From Umbelopsis ramanniana AG (taxonomy: Eukaryota > Mucoromycota > Umbelopsidomycetes > Umbelopsidales > Umbelopsidaceae), in contig NW_026252140.1 of assembly GCF_025399195.1 (NCBI RefSeq), forward strand, positions 112,701-176,700: a stretch of 64,000 bases of DNA, written 5' to 3'. The notes under the pieces are model-generated. The model had not been told where the DNA came from. It saw only the letters and a list, made by a program, of their open reading frames with translations, and searched no databases. The translations under genes were made by a program, and so were the position numbers. Below, in pieces: positions 47,026 to 58,611 of the stretch; positions within the stretch are counted from its first letter, which is position 1; every line of letters starts with the position of its first letter.

Positions 47026-48435
47026 ATGTCCAGGCATTCAGACGTCGACGATACAGCATCCGATTCCGATGTCTCGGAACTTAACAACCATGATATCGGT
47101 GCTTCTTCAATTGCTGTGACGCAATTAGGATTTGCAGAAGATCCCGAAGAACCACTTACAGCCGAAGCTTTTCCTAGTAAATCGGGTGGCCTACCAGTAA
47201 GTCGAAATCTTTGACAGATGCACGCCAAGTGTAAGTAATCCTTCACTGATACTAACTGGTAACCCTTCTATAGCTATGGCTAAACCCAGAGCACATTCTT
47301 CAAGAAGTAATATGCCAGGTTTGCGAAAAGCCTATGAACCATCTTATACAGGTTAGTAGTGTAGTGCCTTTCTTCGAATATCTCAGTAATTAACTCATCA
47401 AATAAATATTTCAATTAGCTCTATACACCGGAGGATCATCCGGCTGAAGCATACCATAGAACTGTCTATGTCTTCTGCTGCAAGGACGGTGCTTGTCACA
47501 AGAAGAATTGGAAGAAATGGTAAGGAGTTGTTGATACGGCTATTTTACTTGCATCAGGCGCCATCGTTCTCACCCAGATTAGCTTCAAGGTGTTCCGAAG
47601 TCAATTGCCACGACAGAATCCTTACTATAGCCCAAGCTCAGAATCAGACTCGGAAGACGATGACAGCTGGGAGCCAAAGCAATTTGATGCTCCACGTTTG
47701 TGCTCCATTTGCGGTGTTCAAGGTACGAAGACCTGCGGAAAATGCCACAACGAATATTACTGCTCACGAGAGCACCAATTGGCTGACTGGACCTTCGGCG
47801 GACACAAGCAAACTTGCTGCCAGACTCTGTCAGAAACACAGCATAAAGACATCACAGCGAAGCGTAGGCAATTAGTGTTTGCTGAGAAGGAGATAGTGAG
47901 CGAACCTGAAGGTCGCGGTGAAGATGGAGAAGAAGAAGACGCACAACAGGAGTTTTCAAAGGAACATAATGGTGCCACTGAAAGCCGTGCATTGGTACCA
48001 GCTGGTGACGAAATCTACGAAAATACTGAAGTTGACGTGGACCAAGCTTTTCTTAAATTTCAGCTCAGAGTCCAACTTTACCCTGAGCAAGTGATTCGAT
48101 ATACACGTACAGAATATGGACAGGAAGACGCTGAGCCTCTGTGGGTAAGCGACAAGGGAAAGCCAGATCCCAAGGTCGATGTGCCAGCATGTGCAGCTTG
48201 TGGAGCGGAGCGAACGTTTGAATTCCAAATCCTCTCGACTCTCCTCAACTACCTCGGCGTGAGCCATGTCGCAACTGATTCCCTTGACTGGGGCTCACTG
48301 TATGTATATACCTGCAAAGATAATTGCCCCACTCAATCCAATTATATAGAAGAAGTGTTATGGAAACAGGATTTCTCAGAAGAAGGTGTTCAGCTTCCAA
48401 CCGCTCGACCGGATGCTGTGCGTGCTAATGAATAG
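47026..48435 (+). CDS. PDCD2: PDCD2/Tsr4-family ribosome-assembly chaperone
   Basis: 400 residues in four exons (47026-47196, 47274-47351, 47419-47519, 47583-48435). The N-terminal TYPP-like part reads VTQLGFAEDPEEPLTAEAFP, SKSGGLPLWLNPEHI, CQVCEKPMNHLIQLYTPEDH, then AYHRTVYVFCCKDGACH. A MYND zinc finger follows: CSICGVQGTKTCGKCHNEYY, with CSREHQLADWTFGGHKQTC. After an acidic linker (EDGEEEDAQQEF) comes the PDCD2_C domain (YTRTEYGQEDAEPLWVSDKG, ACAACGAERTFEFQILSTLL, DSLDWGSLYVYTCKDNC). Yeast Tsr4 and animal PDCD2 escort newly made uS5 (Rps2) and support 20S pre-rRNA processing. It lies near Prp43 and uL5m, other ribosome-related genes. Exon 4 begins at GATTAG|C, restoring KKCFKVFRSQ. Confidence 0.95.
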
Positions 48436-48927
48436 TTTGTAATAATAAAGATGCATGAAGGAAGTTAGTTTAACATAAGGTACAACTGCTGACAATGTTT
48501 GTATGGAAACATGGCTATGGTTTTAAAAACCGTTTACCCCACAAAAACGTCACCAGCTCATGTGTGGCCCAAGCAAAAATTTAAGCTTTACCCATCGTCT
48601 TTCATGGACTATGGTTTTATTAATGGAATTAGCATTGATTTCAGCAGGTCTGGCCATAAAGCTCAGTAAATAACATATTGGAAATACAAACTATCCCGTC
48701 AGTTTAATTCATAAATGGTGTGTGAATTTAAAGAGGTGATACTGAGTGGGGTGACCGATTCAGGTGGTAATTGAATGATGGGGTCACGTTGACGGTGTCG
48801 GTCCTCTTTCGTAACAAGGAAAGACAAGCAGGTTCCCGCACCGCACCCCTCATCGCCTCCTCTTCGGTTCGTAATATATATAAAAGCATTAATTGCGCCA
48901 TCCTTTGACATCTAAGGATTCCTCTTA
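48436..48927. other. spacer
   Basis: 492 bp; GH125 promoter with a TATATATAA stretch near 48874-48883, about 45-55 bp before the start codon. Otherwise unremarkable. Confidence 0.55.
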
Positions 48928-50808
48928 ATGCCATTACGTCTGCCATCTGCAAGTAGTGCGAATAAAGGCATAATAATCACATGCCTGGCATTCTTACTGT
49001 TCGTTTTATTCTACACTCAATCGGCCATGTATCCGCCAGACGAAACCACCACACAACCCATATTACCTCCCCCATGCCAAGACTGTCCCCTTTCTAAACC
49101 TCGTCCTCCACGAATTCCTCTCCACTTGCCAAATGCTCGACCTATGGTTGCTAAACGCAAGTTCACAAGCGACGCCATAGAACAAGTTGTTCAACGTGTG
49201 ACAGCTGTCATGGCTGATAGAGATTTGGCTGCCCTCTTTAGAAATTGCTATCCTAATACGCTTGATACGACAGTTGCATGGTTTCATGATGACCATGCTA
49301 ATGATTACAAGCGGCCGCGATCATTTATTGTTACTGGCGATAGTAAGTTATCCAATTTTGATTTAAAAGGCTTATAGTTTACCCAATTATACTGATGCAT
49401 AGCTTGATAAAGTACCTGCGATGTGGATACGAGACTCTACACAGCAACTTTTACCTTACTTGCCCTTCGCGCCTTTAGATTACGATTTACAAAATTTGAT
49501 ACTGGGAGCCATCAAAGTACAGGCCACCTACCTAGCCTACAATCCGTACGCTAATGCATTTCGGATGCCGCCCGACGGACCTAAACCCGTTCATCATCAA
49601 ACCCACGGAGATAGAGTTGTACCCCCTTATGACCCCAGCATTGTATGGGAAGCCAAGGTTTGTTATTTAAACAAACATCGATGCTACTTCTCTTTATTTG
49701 CGCTGACTCTTGAAATTTTAATGATAGTATGAACTGGATTCACTGGCTGCCTTTTTCAAGCTGAGCACGGAATATGTGCGGATCACAAAGGATTCTATTC
49801 GACTCATCCAAGATAAAGAATGGCTTCAAGCCGTTCATCGTGTACTTGATCTTATTGAAGAACAAATGAGAGGTACATGGGAAGAACCTCGTCGATCGAA
49901 AGAAAAGGAACCCCACTATTCTCTAGTCAATACTACTTCGCTCAAAGGAGTTCCTCTTGGAGAAGGCTACCGATTCTTACGCACCACTGACATACCAACT
50001 GAGACGTTGGGCCAAGACGGCTTAGGTGGTGTGGTCAAGCGATGTGGGCTGGTTAAGTCCGCGTTTAGGCCAAGCGATGATGCGACCACAATGCCATTCT
50101 TGGTAAGCCTTTTCTTGTACAAAGTTTGGGTTTGCAGGGTACTAACCTATGTCAACACAGATACCGGCCAATGCCATGATATCTGTAGCATTACAAGATT
50201 TGGCCATGCTCTTTGAACAGGTTTCGTACAAAGACCCATTGGCCGTCCTGCCAATATTAGCGGAACGCTGTCGCAGCCTAGGTTTGACCATTCGTGAAGC
50301 TGTCTTTCGACATGGCGTAGTTCAACATCCTAAATACGGTCAGGTGTTTGCTTATGAGGTGGATGGATTCGGTGGACAAATGCTTATGGACGACGCCAAC
50401 ATTCCCTCTCTCCTATCGTTGCCCCTTTTAGGCTTTATATCCAAACGAGATCCATTGTATCTAAACACAAGAAAATATGTTCTTTCTGACGATAACCCTT
50501 GGTTTTTCAGAGGTAGTCAGATCGAAGGCGTCGGGGGACCTCACGTAGGTCGAGACATGGTATGGCCAATGAGTGCCATGGTTCGAGCTCGCACTGCTAC
50601 GACTGCTGACGAAGTGCTAGATGCATTGGAAATGCTCAAGCGTACCACGGCGGGTACTGGTTTAATGCATGAATCGGTTAACAAGAACAACGCTACGGAT
50701 TTTACGCGTTCATGGTTTAGTTGGGCCAATGGACTGTTTGGCGAAACCATCCTTGAAGTGCTTGAAGAATGGCCTGAAGTGATCGAAACCATACAACCCG
50801 CAGATTGA
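48928..50808 (+). CDS. GH125 exo-alpha-1,6-mannosidase, type II membrane-anchored
   Basis: 560 residues in four exons (48928-49342, 49413-49657, 49728-50102, 50161-50808). GH125 enzymes are inverting mannosidases acting on alpha-1,6-linked mannose. One N-terminal signal-anchor (GIIITCLAFLLFVLFYTQSA, residues about 14-33) makes it Golgi-lumenal or surface facing. Family blocks: SFIVTGDIPAMWIRDSTQQL, PYANAFRMPPDGPKP, YDPSIVWEAKYELDSLAAFF, LVKSAFRPSDDATTMPFLIP, ANAMISVALQDLA, YEVDGFGGQMLMDDANIPSL, GVGGPHVGRDMVWPMSAMVR, GLMHESVNKNNATDFTRSWF, SWANGLFGETI. The second exon uses the acceptor ATAAAG rather than the nearer CATAG, which is needed for GD|IPAMW. Role probably in cell-wall or glycoprotein mannan trimming. 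Confidence 0.95.
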
Positions 50809-50903
50809 ATGTCGTACAAACAATTGGCGGTCTCCCATTTTACCTTTAACTTTTTGCAAAAATAAAAATTAACATAAGGAATAAACTCACTTTCATTGCG
50901 CCC

Positions 50904-52916
50904 ATGAATCGTCGTTCCAATCGAATTCAGCTGGATTCTAAGTCTTCGTGGACTGCGGCCTTGTGGCCGCAATGCAACTGCTGTTTTCAGACACCGGGGG
51001 CTATCAGGTTGCCGGATGATGAACCCAACATGCCAAGACATGCTGCTCATCCACGAACCTATATGTTCAGCCAAACCAGTGATATGGAGTTTGAGGCTCT
51101 GCTGTCAGAAGACGACGATGAACATGACCCACGGCTCTTGGAGGATAATGATAGCTGGTTGGAAAATGATGCTGAGCTTGTACCTGTAGATCGCATAAAT
51201 CGACTATTGAAAGTCAACCAAGAGGTAAGTTGCAGTTGATAATAAGCCAAGGAAGGGTTTGACTTGACACCATCATGCCTATTATTCAGCTTGGACCTAT
51301 GGTACATGATGATTTTGAAGACACTGAGTTACGACCTAAACGTGAAAGTCTTCCGCAACCATACATTATCCATGAGCTACCTCAACCCCGCTTGCAAGTT
51401 GATGCTTCTTCGTCTGCATTGACTGAGGAAAACACGACGCCTAGTGGTATAGTTGATGCAGAAGAATTGGATATCCAAATTATTCCCACTATCGAGACGG
51501 AGGACTTGGTAACTCCGTTGGTGGATATAGACAAGGTCGAATCCAGCTCACTTTCACCTCTTCCAGTGAGAAATTCGTTCATAGAGCAATCATCGGCTCT
51601 GTCGGCAGAGGAAGTCGATCAGACGGACATTCAAGAGGAGATGGAAGCTGTAAATGACTCCGTCCCTTCAGGAACGACTGATCAACTTATTGTAGATGTC
51701 ACTGAGACATTGGTAATGACACCTCATACAAACAATGAAGCTGTTTTGGAGGTTTCAGAAACACCCACTCCTTCCGTATCTCCCATAGACGACAAGGAAG
51801 ATAAAACGGTCATGGATAATTCTTCGGAGGCGGTTCAGGTGACGGAGGAGAATCAATTGGCAGGTACAGCGCCGACGGTTGCGCAGACTGTTGATATCTC
51901 TTCAGATGTCAAGGCTGATACAGCCAACATCTCCAGCGAGTCACAAAATTTACAGAATAATCCTCAACGGCCTACACATGCTCGCCGTACATCCGTTGCT
52001 CAGGTCGCGCAATCCTATCTCGGTGATAAACTTGAAGATCTTACTGAGAAGTTGACCTTTATCAAGAAGAACATCATTATGAGTCTTGAAGAGGATGAAG
52101 ATGAGGAAGATGAATTTGCGGCCTCTACCTATACACCACGCCCATCCAAGTCTCAGCAGATGCGTCCGCGGCCCATGCCAAAGCCTCATTCAACAACAAG
52201 TGAAACGCCAGTTTCGCAGAGGTAAGTGTTGTTTTTGAACAGGTGAAATCGTTCTTTTGTGCATCGTCAGAAACTAACGGATTTCATGGAACGATATCAA
52301 TTTTAGACCACAACGGAATTCATCACTACCAAAGTCAATGACAAGCCAGAAACCACAGCAGGACTATCCTCAATCTCCACAAACACCTAGACCATCCGTG
52401 GAGCGTTTTAACTCTTTCCAAGAAGAGGCCTCAGCTTCATTTTCTCGTATTTTCAGCAAGATCACCTCAACCAACGATAGACCATCATTCTCCCCATCTT
52501 CCTTCTTTGCCGCCCTGGCTGGTACAGAAGAGGAAACTGGCCCATCCTCACCGCTGCCCCCACAATCTCCTGCACCCAGTAGTGAGATACGTACTGCACC
52601 AACCAGGACCTCCAGCCGTGGTTACGTTGACCAGCAGAAGATGGATGTGCGTAATGCCGAACAGCGAGCGCAAGCATTGCGAAGACCTGGCGCACGCAAT
52701 AGTATTAACATGTTTGAGGAGGGTCAAGCTGATCAGGAAGGTGAAGTTGTCTTCGATTTCGGAAAGGTTCTGGAGATGGGACGTACTTTTGGCAAATCGT
52801 TGGGTGGGGATGTGGTGCAGAACGGCCTCAAGGTGTTCAACGACGTGTCAGATCGGATGAAGAAACGAAGAGGAAGCGGCGAAGATAATTGGTTAGGCAG
52901 AGACAGCTGGCTGTAG
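50904..52916 (+). CDS. large disordered acidic protein, unknown
   Basis: 620 residues in three exons (50904-51224, 51290-52221, 52307-52916), all GT-AG in frame. Most of the chain is low-complexity: Asp/Glu-rich near residues 60-100 (LLSEDDDEHDPRLLEDND), Thr/Glu/Val-rich in the middle, and Ser/Pro-rich near 420-500. Three parts look ordered: LVPVDRINRLLKVNQELGPM, VAQSYLGDKLEDLTEKLTFI then KKNIIMSLEEDEDEEDE, and the C-terminal VVFDFGKVLEMGRTFGKSLG, then GDVVQNGLKVFNDVSDRMKK. These short helices may be docking motifs. The protein ends GRDSWL. No catalytic or known domain is visible. Likely a scaffold or trafficking adaptor; that is a guess from composition only. Confidence 0.8.
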
Positions 52917-53390
52917 TTATATCCATTCATTTTATTACATGATACATTTTTTCTCCTCTGACACCATACCATTCAAAAAAACCAAAAAACAACGTATACC
53001 CAACCCAATTCCCTATCAAAACCAATATACACGATTTGCCTGGTTTTTATTTAATTAGATATTCCAAGCCGCAACATCCAATCCGGAGGCTACAGGTGAT
53101 GGTGCGTAGCATTCAACAGACACACATAAAGGCGTATTATAAAAAAAAAAAAAACTGGGGCAACACAGGTTATTCGTGAGAGATTTGACTTCAATAGGGT
53201 GACCATGATCAGTGTATCATCACAAAAATCTCCGCATGGAACCTCTGAAAGATGAGGCGAACGATTGTACATCGCATGCGAGATAGACTGGCTAATGTGC
53301 TGCGGTATTCCATTTGCGATGGATATATCCAACGCAGATATTCAATTTAAAGCGTCGTGGAAAATGTATACTCTCTTATCTTAGCTTGTG
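52917..53390. other. spacer
   Basis: 474 bp, with an A-run near 53141-53154. No gene or repeat family recognised. Confidence 0.5.
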
Positions 53391-54518
53391 AAGCAGCAAA
53401 AGAAACTGTTTCCTGTCTGAAGGCTCGGCACCTTTAACCCTTTGCCTTTGCATATCTCCACATTTTTCTGATACTGTTCTGAGGATATATTCTCAATGTA
53501 GTCTTTATCAGGCCAGGCTGCATAAAAGTAAAATTCATCGCCAATAACTTTGATGCCATACAGGGGATATAATATGTCTCTGGAGTAGTTGACTTGTGTC
53601 GCGGGTATAAACGACGCGATTAGCTTGACGTCCCCTTGCTGTACCTCAGGTTATATCGGTGGTTGTTCTTGCGAAGGAACCACACAATCTATTCGTCCCT
53701 CCGGCCCTCTTTATCAATGAATGCTTCGAAGCTCTCACCTCCAAACATTCAAACGTAAGTTCGAAGGAACCATATACAGACGCCGGCCATCCTCAAGCTT
53801 GCACTTCTTTGAAAATTCGTTGACCAGATCTTGAATCTATGGCACAAACCAATTGAACGACAAATTTATGTTATTGCTCAGCAAAAATTTAACCTTGGTC
53901 AGCAGAAGACGTTGAGCGTCAGTCAAATCAAGGTTTTCGGAAGGCTGGAACGTCAATATGCGATTGTAATTGAAGTCTGGTAACGACATATGCTGAAGAT
54001 AATCCGACAAGTCAGCACTGATTGATCCATATACTTTTTGATACGATGTTACTTCAACAACATTTGTCTTGAGGGCGTCTTCTTCGTATTTACCAAACAA
54101 TGAAATCTGGCCTCTCAGATTAATCGACTTCATGAAACGATCTGCGTTCCGTCAAAGCTTTTTTGGTTCAATTCGGTCACCATGTTGTGTTGATCGTAGA
54201 AATCAAAATCCTTACTATACACCAGTTTTATGAGCGAATTCTTCTCATGCGACAAGTCCTTAAATGAGAAGCAGGGACCATATGGTATCATTTTATAGCT
54301 TTATCTGCTTCATTACTTGATCTTTTATAGCCGATGTGTTGACAGCACGGAAGAGCAAGAAGTGATAGTCAGCCCACATCTTCGTCGAGCCAAAAATCGT
54401 AGTTTTTTAAATGTACAATTCGCCTCAAATGGACTAAAAAGAGAGCTTGCCAAAATAGCATTTTGTGCGCATAAGGTCTCGGATGAAGGTCTTCACTTTC
54501 TTCGCCCGTCATCCTCAT
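53391..54518 (-). pseudogene. broken gene of unrecognised family
   Basis: Protein-like stretches on the minus strand lie in changing frames across about 1.1 kb and look like one old gene with several breaks (at least three). Recognisable coding pieces include an ATG-led start with MRMTGEESEDLHP, a middle part RGQISLFGKYEEDALKTNVV, DLTDAQRLLLTK joined across a normal-looking small intron to IQDLVNEFSKKCKLEDGRRL, and a C-terminal part GIKVIGDEFYFYAAWPDKDY. The composition (aromatic, acidic-basic mix) is protein-like and unlike chance frames. I do not recognise the family and cannot tell whether it was a host gene or came in from elsewhere. The neighbourhood is gene-poor. Confidence 0.5.
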
Positions 54519-55340
54519 GATAAAAAATACTTATCACCATTGTGCTTTGCCTGGCTTTAGAGCGCCGTTACATGGATGCTCAGGTTCCTTGCATCAGGCG
54601 CAGGAATTGTATTATTCGTTACTCTGTCAACAGAGGAAACTCGATTACTAAGTGCAAAGATTGTTACAGCGTAGCTAAACAGATTAAAAGTCACAACTCA
54701 TAATCATAAGTCTGAGCCTTTGCCCTTTTTCTTTCAAATATGGAGAATTCTGCGGAGTAGCATATGCTTATCCAATACCGGGAAAACTATGCACAAGGTA
54801 CGGTATGGTAACGCAATATGGGTTATAATAATACTGAGACTCAAATACTTATAATGCTTTGAATTTTCTTTTCTATATAAAGCGTGCTAAACAAAGTTAT
54901 AATACCAGCAGTGTGCAATAGATTGCATGTTTTCACGACAATGATTGACCATGCTGACTAGTGATCGTGTGCGTTCCTAGGAGGAATTGGTTTCACTCAA
55001 GCAATCAAAGTTTATGTGACACGGTTCACAGCTGTCACACCCAGCAGATCTCTATTCCGAGATGGTTATATTTTTAAGCTTGGAGGATATAAAATACAAG
55101 GTTAAAGGGAAGTATTCCATTGCAAGAAACATAACGAAGGCTCAACTTAAAGCAGAAGCGATCATTGTATTCAAAGACTCAGATTGTAATAATCGACATG
55201 CTGTGTAATTGATTGTCAGTCAAGCCACAGTGTTACTGCGACAGTTCGTACCCCTGACTAGCGGCAGCATGTATTTAAACTGAGAAACGGCCATTCACTT
55301 TCGTGCACTTCTCTTTTTACTTTGAAAGAGACCGAACAAT
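54519..55340. other. spacer
   Basis: 822 bp, AT-rich, mainly the promoter region of the Knh1-type gene. Short open frames without protein-like features. Confidence 0.5.
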
Positions 55341-56575
55341 ATGCGTCTGACATGTGCCTCATTATGTTTAATAGGTTTATTTGTCCAAAAAGCTACCTCT
55401 GTGTCATTGTCGTATCCATTTAACGGGGGGACTATAACAGCGGGAATATCCTTTCAAATTGACTGGCAACCGGACGGATTACCCAGTCTCTCAGGTGATG
55501 GATCGATGGATATTCTTCTTGTTACTGATATTTCAGCATCTAAGGTGGTAGCCGTATTGGATTCAAACGTTTCGCCTTCAGGGTTGTTTACCTCGGCGAC
55601 TGTCCCACTAACTGTCACAAATGGAGCGTATTACATCCAACTCAAAGTGACAAGCGGTAATGAAAAGACTGCAGTCAACGGGCCATTCATTATTACTGGT
55701 GGATCGCAAAGCAGCAGTAGCTCTAGTGCAAACAGCTCTCAGACTTCCAATGCAGATGCAAGTAACTCTCAGTCTTCTAGTACAGCCACACATACCGTTA
55801 CAAATGCATCGGCAACATACAATTCCCCAGAATCGTCATCCCTATCAAAAGGCGCAATTGCTGGTATAGCAGTTATAAGTGTCGTTGTGATGGTAAGTTT
55901 ATTGGATAGTAGGATCTAGTCAGCGTTATGCAACTAATCATCCTGTTTTAGGTCGCAGCAATCGGTGGAACAATTTTCTGGTGGCGCAAGAAAAACAGGC
56001 TTGTAGATGCCATCACAACAAAGTTCGAGAATGAAGCTAAGTTTTATGATCGACAAGCTCAGATGAACGATGTGCAACCTACTAGTGGTGGTACTCCTTC
56101 ACCAACTTCACCACAGGCTACAAGTTATAATGCTTCATTTCAAAATACCAACGCATTGAGCACCGAGCCATATAACTATGTAGCCGGCCCTAACTATGCT
56201 GTAGATCAACAGAGTCAAATACCACTACAATCCCCACCTGCATATTATCCGAGTGCTCACATTCATAATTCCGCCACTGCATATCCCATTCCTATGCCTA
56301 TGCCTGTTCCATTTGTTAGGCAACAAGAGGAGCCACATCACCAGCAGTCGATATACGATGCATATGTCAGCAACGCCGGAAATCCAGCTATGACTGACTC
56401 CAGTAGAATGGAAGTCAGCACTATATCTTCTGCACCAAATACCAATGACACATCCTCATTGTTGAACAGTGCGGTTCAACAAAGTTCCATCCGCCATGTG
56501 CCGCATACTCCAGACGAAGTTGTTACTTCACCACCACATCTAAATGATGCACAACATCCTCCACATACTGCATAA
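55341..56575 (+). CDS. Kre9/Knh1-domain cell-wall membrane protein with cytosolic tail
   Basis: 391 residues in two exons (55341-55892, 55952-56575). The signal peptide (MRLTCASLCLIGLFVQKATS) is followed by a Ser-Thr-rich Kre9/Knh1 domain (VSLSYPFNGGTITAGISFQI, DWQPDGLP, ILLVTDISASKVVAVLDS, GAYYIQLKVTSGNEKTAVNG, PFIITGGS). Then come a Ser/Thr-rich, probably O-mannosylated stalk, a transmembrane helix interrupted by the intron (GAIAGIAVISVVVM | VAAIGGTIFWW) and a stop-transfer RKKN. The 190-residue cytosolic tail is Pro/Ser/Gln/Tyr-rich (QSQIPLQSPPAYYPSAHIHN, IPMPMPVPF). The layout of extracellular sensor-like domain, stalk and long tail parallels the Opy2-like gene at 18 kb and suggests a wall-linked sensor or adhesin rather than a GPI protein. 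Function inferred. Confidence 0.85.
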
Positions 56576-58611
56576 TTTGATTTCTATCTGCCAAGACAGA
56601 CGTTGATGCCGTCTACAGCTATATTGAGCAATCCAGAATGGCTGAGAGATTGGAGGTCACAACCTTAAGCCAATAACACTTTCAATACAAAAACACAATG
56701 TGATTGCCAACAGTTGAAACATTGCCCATAACGACTGTCCATCTTGATTTTAATCAAACCGCTCACATCCCAAGAGAACTCGTAAAAACTACTAAATGCG
56801 AGTCGCCTTTTACTATTTCATAATCTATCGCTTGTCTTTCTTCGTTGGCCTATTAATTACGTGAATGGGCATTGCGTACTGATACATTGGTCAAATAATA
56901 AAGATCTGTACAGCCCTTAACATCATTATATGAAGTAGCGATCCATGCTGCTATGAACTAATGACCTTCACGTCAACACTCTCCTACCCTTATGCTATCA
57001 TTTTTGACCTGAAGACGCTCTTGAAAGTCTATCAACTTACCCCCTGTGGATTGTTTCATGATTAATATTGGCATTTATTCAATCTATCAAACGTTCGTAA
57101 GCGGATCGTAAGGGTGTTGCTGTTAAATAACCGAATGTCCTCGCTGCGATTTCTCAATCATAGCAGAATCCTGCATAAACCGCCAACTCCACGAAGGTAA
57201 TTTTCGATGCCTTTAATTCTTCTTGTAAGGACTTAGTGATACAATTTACCATCCACAGTGTATCAAGAAATGATTTCGATGCAAGCAAGTGTATATATCA
57301 ATCTTCAGTCCGATATCATAGTCAGTATGCCGTGTAGCTCTGCTGAATCTTGCACTGTGCTTGTTAAGAAAAAGACAATAACAAAAAATGACCTTGTAAC
57401 TACCTTCCAAATTTTTCTTTGAGGAAGCCATCTAAACATTGTACTAATCTTTTGGAAAGGCATGACGCTGGTGTGAATTAATAAGGCACAATAAGAACAC
57501 TAATTAACGCGCTCAAAGGTCGTGGACGCTTCAACCCTGAATAATCTTTAAATATTTCATAAAAACTGTCCTTACGTACTATCCTCTGTTATTCATCCGG
57601 GATTGCCCAAACCGATAATTCATGCGCAGAGGTGAATATTGGTGGTCTCATAGAGGTCGTTAGATGAAATTAAGGTGTAGTTACTTAGGCATTCATGGCA
57701 GAAAACGAACTTTAATGTTGGGGACAAAGTCAAAAACGCCCATGTAAATCTAAGATTCAACTCACGGTATCATTAAGGACTCGATGACTACTTCGGAAAA
57801 GGACAGGGTGAGATCTTGTGCTGAAGCTGAAACTAAGCGGTTGGATTGGTGTCATAAATGGTGGGTGATACCACTTATGGAAAAGTGAGAAAAAAGAATG
57901 ATAAAACATAGAGACTATAAGTAGATGGTGCAAGTAAAAATCGAAAAGAATTGACTTGGGCAAGGGTGAAATGTAGAACGACATTCCAGAGGACAGCCCG
58001 TCATGAAAGGTGCATTTGAAAGAAGAGGGCGTTTTTCAAAGCCCGCATCTGAAGGGAATTTTGTACCTATGTTTCTAAGTCATGCTAAAAAAATTCGCGC
58101 TGATGGACATCGTGGTTGGAAACCGAACAAGTATGGTGTAAAGTCAGTTTTGCATGGTATTTAGATTTTTTGTCCTTTGGTTGCAGATAAGCCGCTTTTT
58201 TACGACTGGATTGTGTATGTCCAATCGAGAGAGCTATAAAGATTGACTTTTATGTTAAAGGGTACTTTCCATGGATCATGTTTGCTCAACGTCGCTGAAG
58301 TATTTTTTTATATAGGAATAAACCTTGGCAAGAGAGGATCATCTTAAAGATATTGGAGTTGAATGCTTCTATTAGAAATGATGTGGTTTTCTTCTTACCA
58401 TTATGGAAGCAGCTATTTTCGGCTGCTGTCAATTGCCGTTATGAAATGTGTCGAGAAAATGCCTCCGCTTCAGTACAATTTCATCACGTATTTTGACATC
58501 AAATTTGTACATTGGTTTGGTAATAATATATTCGTCAAATATGATCCTTTCATATGCTATTGAAAATACATAATTTTATTAAGGAAATGAAGAGTCGACA
58601 TACTGAAGCTA
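56576..58611. other. 2 kb gene-poor region
   Basis: Only short, hydrophobic or low-quality frames (for example a 66-codon frame at 58363-58563 and a 75-codon frame at 57757-57984 on the minus strand). No terminal repeats or transposase-like sequence recognised. Possibly eroded sequence. Confidence 0.4.
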
